A stretch of DNA of 11,277 bases from the NCBI GenBank assembly GCA_031257725.1, contig JAIROD010000056.1:1-11277 (forward strand). The letters run 5' to 3'. This document shows positions 1 through 7,000 of the stretch, piece by piece. A model generated the notes under the pieces. The model had not been told where the DNA came from. It saw only the letters and a list, made by a program, of their open reading frames with translations, and did no database searches. The position numbers and the translations under genes were made by a program. The DNA is from Planctomycetaceae bacterium. GTDB lineage: Bacteria > Planctomycetota > Planctomycetia > Pirellulales > Thermoguttaceae. Within the stretch, counting starts at the first letter, position 1, and each line of letters starts with the position of its first letter.

Positions 1-171
1 TAGGGACGACATCTTGGTAGCAAACGGCATAACAAAAATTATTCGCGTCCTGTAGGGACGCAATGTTGGTGAAATTTATATTTGGTGTTTTTTCTACCAA
101 CATTTCGTCCCTACGGGACACGTGTTTTTGATTGACCATTTTTTCTACCAATATTTCGTCCCTAACGGGAC
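1..171. repeat. REP-like hairpin cluster, left copy
   Basis: This cluster has four units, each a GTCCC…GGGAC hairpin with a TTGGTAG-like tail on one side. The first unit (1-20) is cut by the window edge. The others lie at 47-71 (same orientation) and at 94-119 and 145-171 (opposite orientation). The order is therefore forward, forward, reverse, reverse, which makes the cluster roughly palindromic. A full unit is about 27 bp: GTCCCGTTAGGGAC, a spacer of about 6 nt, then TTGGTAG. The hairpin stem is CGTCCC/GGGACG with loop TAAC (or GTTA on the other strand). Positions 1-84 match the reverse complement of 9811-9891 at roughly 90% identity, including the spacer DNA between units. The asymmetric tail resembles REP/BIME sequences mobilised by RAYT transposases, but that family assignment is an inference. 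Confidence 0.85.
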
Positions 172-240
172 GGAATCTTTATTTTCGCAACCTGCGCTTA
201 TTCGCGATTGTTACCTGCATGATTTACTCTGTCATGGTGC

Positions 241-357
241 CAACGCGGGGTAAACCCCGCCGTTAACACGCCCAAACCAACCCCCCCCCCATCTGCGATA
301 ATCTGTGTAAATCTGTGGATAAAAACAAAAAGGATCATCCACAGATTTTCGCAGATT
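241..357. repeat. Partial copy of GC-hairpin/AT module
   Basis: A GCGGGG-TAAA-CCCCGC hairpin (245-260) and GTTAAC (261-266) correspond to the GC-rich half of the two full modules downstream. A run of ten C (281-290) follows. Next comes an ATCTGCGATAATCTGTG-type unit (291-320), a 16-nt A-rich spacer, and an inverted partial unit (337-357). AATCTGTGGAT (310-320) can pair with ATCCACAGATT (337-347). No gene is supported here. The C10 run would be prone to replication slippage or sequencing error. Confidence 0.75.
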
Positions 358-477
358 GTTAACGGCAGGGGTTACCCCGCGTTTGGTTAAGCCGAACAAC
401 GCGGGGCAAGCCCGCGCCGTTAACGCCCCAATCAACAAACGCATCCCATCTGCGATAATCTGCGTAAATCAGTGGAT
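358..477. repeat. 120-bp GC-hairpin/AT module, copy A
   Basis: This is the first full copy of a 120-bp module repeated at 545-664. The only differences seen are a few substitutions near the start (GGCAGGGGTTACC against GGCGGGGTTTACC) and near the end. It begins with GTTAACGGC and reaches the inverse CGCCGTTAAC at 424, so its first 67 bp form a long palindrome. Inside lies the hairpin CGCGGG-GCAAG-CCCGCG. The last 30 bp (448-477) are the AT-rich unit that also ends the other copies. It is noncoding; the open frames crossing it consist of repeat DNA. Confidence 0.85.
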
Positions 478-544
478 AAAATAAAAACAAAAACCAGACT
501 GTTTCAAAGAATTGTCCACCGATTTTCGCAGATTTTCACAGATT

Positions 545-664
545 GTTAACGGCGGGGTTTACCCCGCGTTTGGTTAAGCCGAACAACGCGGGGCAAGCCC
601 GCGCCGTTAACGCCCCAATCAACAAACGCATCCCATCTGCGATAATCTGTGTAAATCTGTGGAT
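545..664. repeat. 120-bp GC-hairpin/AT module, copy B
   Basis: This is the second full copy of the 120-bp module, in the same orientation as 358-477 and 187 bp downstream of it. The outer inverted repeat is perfect: GTTAACGGCG (545-554) with CGCCGTTAAC (602-611). The spacer between the copies (478-544) contains an inverted AT-rich unit at 515-544. AT-rich units therefore alternate in orientation across 291-664 (plus, minus, plus, minus, plus). The near identity of A and B points to recent duplication. Confidence 0.85.
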
Positions 665-678
665 CTATTTTTTAGTAC

Positions 679-746
679 AACCCCTAAAGGGGTTGAGTTT
701 CGGGGCGGTACTTTGCCGCCGGTTCGGTATTTACTAACTGGCGGCG
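679..746. repeat. Two hairpins, AACCCC/GGGGTT and GCCGCC
   Basis: AACCCC-TAAA-GGGGTT (679-694) forms a 6-bp stem with a 4-nt loop. GCCGCCGGTT (715-724) pairs with AACTGGCGGC (736-745) across an 11-nt loop, with one G:T pair. Neither is followed by a T-run, so they are not canonical terminators. They appear to be further small palindromic repeats in the noncoding left flank. Confidence 0.6.
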
Positions 747-801
747 GTTATTCACATAAAACGCCTACGGCGTTAAATCAAACCAAGGCGTAACATGAGA
801 T
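744..801 (+). repeat. Repeat block shared with 10275-10361, left copy
   Basis: The block contains CGGTTATTCAC, the hairpin AACGCC-TAC-GGCGTT (760-774), and GCGTAACATGAGAT (788-801). All three occur in the same order and orientation at 10275-10361. The spacing between the last two differs (13 bp here, 42 bp there). It is a dispersed repeat of unknown role and codes for nothing recognisable. Confidence 0.7.
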
Positions 802-964
802 CATAAAAAATCATCATCACTGAAAATTACCTTTTATGATTATTTATCCCTGATTGCCTAATCCCCCACTATGTCCCTCTGTGCTGATTCTTTTTTCTTT
901 AAACATTTTTTTGGTGTGATGCCGATAAAAGCGATGATACAGTCATTTTGGCTGGCGTGAACGC
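802..964. other. Noncoding AT-rich leader region
   Basis: No gene is visible here. ATCATAAAA (800-808) can pair with TTTTATGAT (832-840) over a 23-nt loop, which is weak. A possible but poor sigma70-like pair, TTGGTG then GATGAT with a 16-nt spacer, lies around 911-938. I do not consider it established. The region presumably holds the promoter of the autotransporter gene. Confidence 0.4.
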
Positions 965-1004
965 ATTGACCGGTTTTACCTAGATTGCCCGGTTTTACGT
1001 CAAT
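965..1004 (+). promoter_or_regulatory. Direct repeat in inverted frame, possible operator
   Basis: CCGGTTTTAC occurs twice, at 970-979 and 989-998, with a 19-bp period (nearly two helical turns). The pair is enclosed by ATTGAC (965-970) and its inverse GTCAAT (999-1004). It lies 21 bp before the autotransporter start codon and just upstream of its ribosome binding site. Such spacing suits a dimeric regulator on one DNA face, or an RNA element in the 5' leader. It has not been matched to a known regulator. Confidence 0.4.
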
Positions 1005-1011
1005 AGAAGAC

Positions 1012-1018
1012 AAGGAAG
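1012..1018 (+). promoter_or_regulatory. Ribosome binding site of autotransporter
   Basis: AAGGAAG ends 6 nt before the ATG at 1025. This is a good Shine-Dalgarno match at normal spacing. It supports that ATG as the start, in agreement with the signal peptide that begins there. Confidence 0.75.
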
Positions 1019-1024
1019 TCTCAC

Positions 1025-4000
1025 ATGTTGCGTAGATTATCCATTTTATCCTTTTGCTTCCTTCTGTTTCTCGCTCTTTTTGCGCTAACAGCAGAGGGGC
1101 AATCTACTACGCGAACCTACCATATCGGAATCCCGCAAACTCTTGAAAACGGTGAACAAAATCCAGATTATCCTAATGGCATGGTAGCAAGCAATGGTTC
1201 TGATTATTATTTCGATTCACTCCAATCATTAAAAGATTATGTAAGTCAATACAATTTCATACAATACAACGGTGCAGGAACGATCATTGAATTAAAATTG
1301 TATTCTGATCAACAGATTCCCAATGATACCGGAGATTTTTATACGATTGCGTTACTTGATTCGGGAACCAAAAAAGTGCGTATCAGTTCTGCGGATGGAA
1401 CACTGAAAAAAATTACGACTCCCGAAGGTAAACCGGCTAATGCCGATTTTTTACGTATTGAATCCCGTTCAGGTTATCAGGTTAATTTAGAAATTGACGA
1501 GAATATTAGTATTAGGGCAGGAAGTGCTACAATATCGAATCGTTACGCAACGAGTATCTTAGGCGGTGATTTTACAGCAAAAGGTGTTACCTACCAGGAC
1601 GGCGGACAAATTTACGTTGCAAATACAGAAAATCTCCATTCTGTTGTCGATTTAACTGGTGCAACTTTTGTCGGAAATGTTGTAAGTTCAACAGAGAATA
1701 ATGGTGCGATTTTATCTCTCAATAATATTGTCTCTGCGAATTTAAGTAATACAAACTTCAACAATAATGATGCCGACTGGCAGGTGTACGTTTTTACAAA
1801 TGTTCCTACGTATTCGAATATCCGACTCGGAGCGGTAAAAGCAGGAACGGAATCGGTTCTCGGTAGCACCACCGACAATAGCGGAGGAATTTTCTTAGGT
1901 GGAACAGGTTCGGCATCTTATACGGTCGATATCAGCGGAGACGGCAATTTTCGGCAAAATCAGAAAATTGAAACAAATAATGTCAATTTTCTAACTGTAA
2001 ATAAAACCGGTTTAGGAACATGGTTTGTTGCCGAAAGAATTACCAATAAATTTCATGCCCAAGAAAACGCAACCTTGAATATCAATGCCGGAACGCTGGA
2101 CATGGGCGGCAATTCAAAAATTGAACTTCATGGAGGAAATAATACATATTTGTATTTAAGGGATAACAGTATCTTGAATATGGGTGATGCCGCTGTATTT
2201 GAGGTTCAGGGAGCCAGTGCATCTCTTAGTTTAAGCAATAATGGTACTTTAAATACCGGCAGTAATTCAAAAATTGATATTCGTGGAACAAATAGTGCTG
2301 AATTGAATTTGACTGACAGTACGTTAAATCTGAACAATAATACGGGTGTCGAAATTTCTGGAACAACGACAAATTTTGAGTTGAATGATAGTACGGTAAC
2401 AGCAGGCGAAAACATAACATTCAATATTAACGGAACAGGGAGCACTGACCTGACGTGGAATAGTAGTACAGTAAAAATAGGAAATAATTCAGAATTAAAT
2501 GTTAAAGGTTCAGATGTTTCCTTTACTATGAATAACGGAACATGGGAGACGGGAGAAAACGTACAATATATTGCCCACTCATCAGGAGATAACACACTTG
2601 ATCTATCCGATAATAATAATGTTGTTAATATGGGAAAGAAATCAGGGTTTAGTCTTACCGATGCGAGTAGTAAGAGTTTTAATGGTAATGTCTCTTTAAA
2701 CAATGCAAAAATAATATTGAATGGTGAAAACACTATCAAGGCAAATCAATTATCAATCTACTCAACAACATTCGATTTTGATAACAATGCCTTAAAAAAT
2801 GATCAAGGTCTTAGTATTCCGGCTCTGACTCTTAATGTTTCAACAATCAATTCCGGCAACACCACTTTCGATATTCACGGAATACATAGCAATGTTAATA
2901 ATCAGGAACTTATTCGGAATACTGGAACCGCAACATTTAACGTTAATGATTATAATGCTTTGCTGGACGGAGTCGATATTGGAAACAATAATTTACGGCA
3001 AAACGTTACGATTACTGCGGATAAGAATAATAAATCACTTTATCTTACCGTTGATTTTGAAAACCATATTTTACAATGGACAGGTAATGCGTACCCCAAT
3101 ACATGGAATCTGGAGGACAATAATTACAACTGGTACTATGAAAAACAAACTTTGAATTTGGGAGACCAATATGTCGCTACGGGTTATGTTTTTAATGATG
3201 CGGTAGTTTTCGATGATGCTCTTGTTTCGAGTAATAATAATACGATTGAAATTTCTAACAGCATTTATCTTTCGCAACAGACTGATTTTTTGACAGATCG
3301 AACAATACCATGGACGCAAGAAATAGTTACAGAATATGGAATGAGAATCAGCGGTACGAAAAGCTGGATATTTAATGGTGGTTCGATTAGTGATGATTTT
3401 AATCCTAATCCCGTCCCGACAATGCCGGATCAACGTAAACATGTTGCCCGATTGACATTCGATGGAACAGGAACAATTCAAATTAATAATGAGAATGCCA
3501 ATAAATTTCACGACGGACTGCTAATCGGTAATAGTGTAACAGACGGCAGTCTGATTCAACTGAATGTTGCGCGTCCCGATTCATTAGGAAGCGGTGAATA
3601 CGCAGGTGAAGAAACTGATCTTAGTACACAAAACGGTAACTATGTTGTTCAACATGAAGGTTACGGGATTATGTTCGTCGGTAATGGTGCTAATATTCAG
3701 ATTTATGATGCAAATAAAATAGATGATATATTTGATCAACGTATTAAAGTAGAACAAAAATCAACAGGAACACTCAACATTGAAAACACAGAGCGGGAAA
3801 CAATTGTTACTGCAAGTTCTTCTTATTACAAGAACAAAGATAATTTCGATACGGTCATAACTCATGGCGGTGTCATCGTTGTGGAAAATGACGCTTCGTT
3901 TACCATGACCGGCAATTTTCATTTCAAAGACAATAATAATTTTATAAACGAAACAAATTTTGATGGCGGAGTTCTTTGGGCTGGCACCGGTGCCGGTGTG

Positions 4001-7000
4001 ATGATACGTGGAAATTCTTACTCATACAATGCCGCCAGTAACAACGGCGGTGCAATCTATTTTAGCGGCGGCAAAAACACGGAGAGTAATAAGGTTGCAA
4101 CATTGAATGCTTCTAACTCCAACTTTAAGAGTAACGAGGCGAAAAACGGCGGCGCAATTTATGTAAAAAACAATGCCAATCTTTATCTCGAACAATCGGC
4201 ATTCAATAACAATGAAGCCACAGTTAGCGGCGGTGCTGTTTATTTGAGTCCGAATGGAATCGGTACTACTATAAATATTAATAATACTTCTTTTAATAAT
4301 AACCTTACTCTTAGCAATAATTCTCAAGGCGGGGCAATTTATGCCGGAGGAACAGGAATTACGGTTAATGGAACAGGCTCGTCTTTTGAGTACAATATGG
4401 TTGGTGAAATTTTGGTCGGTGATGATGGAAATATCATTGAACCGGCAAAAGGAAAAGGGTATCAGGGCGGAGCAATTTATCTCGGTGATAATGGTACGTT
4501 AAATATGTCATCGTCCCTGTTTGAATATAATCAAGTCAACACTAAAAAAACCGATAGCAGCGGCGGCGCAATTTACACCGGAACCGGAGCAAAAATCAAT
4601 CTTAGTAACGGACGGTTGGAAAAAAACAGTGCTTATGCTGACGGCGGAGCAATTTATTCCGTTTCAGAAGATGGAAATACATCCGTCGGAAATCTGATTA
4701 TTGACGGAACAAATTTTATTGCGAATTTTTCCGAAACAGCAAACGGCGGAGCCATTTTTACCGGTGATACCGTTATTCACGGTGAAGGAACAACCTTTTC
4801 ACAAAACCAAGCGGCAAAGAATGGCGGGGCATTGTATGTAAATCATGCCAACAAAGATACTTTTGTCATCAACATCAATAATTCACAATTTGACCAAAAT
4901 ACTGCACAAAAAGGCGGCGCAATTTATCTTAATGCAACCGGTGTTTACAAAGAAAAGGACTCGCCGGAAAATTATCAATTGGTGTTGGATGTGAGCGGAA
5001 CGCAATTTTTGACGAATACGGCAAACAACGGCGGAGCAATTTATGCCAATTCTTATACAACAGTCAACGCCAAGAATACTACCAATCTTCGACCAACCGT
5101 TTTTGGTGTTTATACCGGAGAAACAGAAAATATTGATCCGGATAATCTCAATAATGATTACGGAAATATTGCCTTACAGAATGGCGGAGCGATTTATATT
5201 AACGGCGAAGTGGATAAAAAAGCAACTTCGCAATTGAATGTTGACGGAGCATATTTTACAAATAATTTTGCAGGAATGGATGGTAACGGTAACGGCGGAG
5301 CAGTGTATCTTCATTATGCCGACGCCGAAATTGCCAACGCTACATTTTATAACAATATCGCAACCGACTTCGGCGGCGGTATCTATTACGAAAATGAAAA
5401 CGAAAAGGAATTGACGTTGCAAAATGTTGGAATGGTTTTCAATACGGCAATTTCAGGCGGCGCGGTGTATGCTGCTAGTCAAACCAAATTATACGATAAT
5501 AATTCGTCTTTTTCTGCTAATGAAGCAACACAAGACGGCGGAGCGATTTATTTTAAGTCTGAACAGTCGTTACTGGATATTACCGGAACACAATTTTTGA
5601 ACAATATTGCGGCAGGAAATGGCGGAGCGGTTTATTTGCAAAACAATTCCGTAATCAAAACCAATGGGGCGGTTTTTTCCTCCAATCCAGATGAAATCAA
5701 TGCGGTTGCCAACGCAACTAACGGCGGAGCCATTAGAATTGGTAATGCGTCGGAATTGTATCTTTCCGGCACCACATTTTCCGGTAATACCGCAGAGCAA
5801 AACGGCGGCGCGATTTGGATTAACGATACACGTACTAATTTAAAAACTTCAGATAAGATGAATATTCTGAAGATTGATGCGAGTAGTTTTAGTAACAATG
5901 AAGCGTTAGAAGGACACGGCGGAGCGGTTTACGCTAAAAATGCCCAAATCATTTCAAAAGGCGTTACGTTCAGTGGAAACAACGCCGAACAAAACGGAGG
6001 AGCGTTGTATGCCGAAAATTCCGATCTGAATCTTACAAACACAAACTTTAATTATAATAAAGCAGAAAAAGGCGGCGCAATTTATTTTCTGACAACCAAT
6101 AATCAGGATCGGGAAATTACATTGGAAACAACCGCCAGTATCGTGAGTTCTTTTATCGGCAACACGTCGGGTAGTAACGCTAATTCAATTTATTTTGACG
6201 TTCAAGGTTCAGAGATAACTAAAATTAACTTGAATATCGAAACGGACGGAATTTTGAATATGAATGATCCGATGAGTGTGAACAACTCGAAACAAAATTC
6301 CGATCCGAATATTGTCAATCTTGATCTGGATATTGTCAAAACCGGAAGCGGAAAATGGTCGCTCGGAGGAATAAACAATTTTAGTAATACAAAAACCGGA
6401 ACAACGGTCGATGTTCAAAGCGGAATTTTTGAGTTACAAAACGGCAGTGAACTTTTATTGACTAATGCGGATAAATCAGATCGTTTTGACTTGAAGGGCG
6501 GCGCAACTTTTGCAACATCGGGACCGCTCAATTCATCTGTAATCAGTAACCTAAAAACAACATCACTTGATTTTGCCGCCGGTTCGAAAATGCAACTTGG
6601 CGGCAACTTGACGCTTGATATTGGAAACGATTACACAATTGCTTCAGTATTAAGCGGCAACGGCGGCTTTATCAAGAATGATAACAACAAATTGACATTT
6701 ACCGGAACAACCAATAATTATAACGGAAATGTTATGATTAAAGACGGACGTTTTGAAGTAGTCGAGAAAAGCGGTGTTGCCGGAAGCGGAAGTTTCGTGA
6801 CGGAAAACGGCGATTTTGTTATGAAAACCGGTACGGAACTTTTGTTACACGCAGACCTTAACCGGCCAAGTCTTGTTGCGAAAACAGTTTCAATTGATCA
6901 GGTTCATTTGGATATCAGCGGAATCAGCAGTAACGATGATCAAAAAGAATTCATTTTGATTCACACCACCAATGGAATTTCCGGTAATTTCAAAACGGTG

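Noticed and set aside
1..171. CRISPR array
   Set aside because: Units change orientation, spacing is irregular, and the spacer DNA is itself repeated at 9716-9897; no cas genes are present.
281..290. C10 tract as a phase-variation switch, as in some surface-protein genes
   Set aside because: It lies in noncoding DNA more than 700 bp from the start codon, outside any plausible promoter of the gene.
291..345. DnaA-box-like TGTGGATAA (314-322) and a near match at 335-343, suggesting a replication origin
   Set aside because: The words belong to the repeated AT-rich unit; other copies do not keep the box, and no dnaA, dnaN or AT-unwinding region is seen.
232..737. Open frames on both strands (70 and 64 codons) through the GC-rich module
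   Set aside because: They consist of the repeated palindromic module, mirror each other on the two strands because of the palindromes, and resemble no protein.
4544..4550. A7 tract in the autotransporter as a programmed frameshift or phase-variable site
   Set aside because: The frame is intact over 2742 codons and such short A-runs are expected in AT-rich coding DNA.
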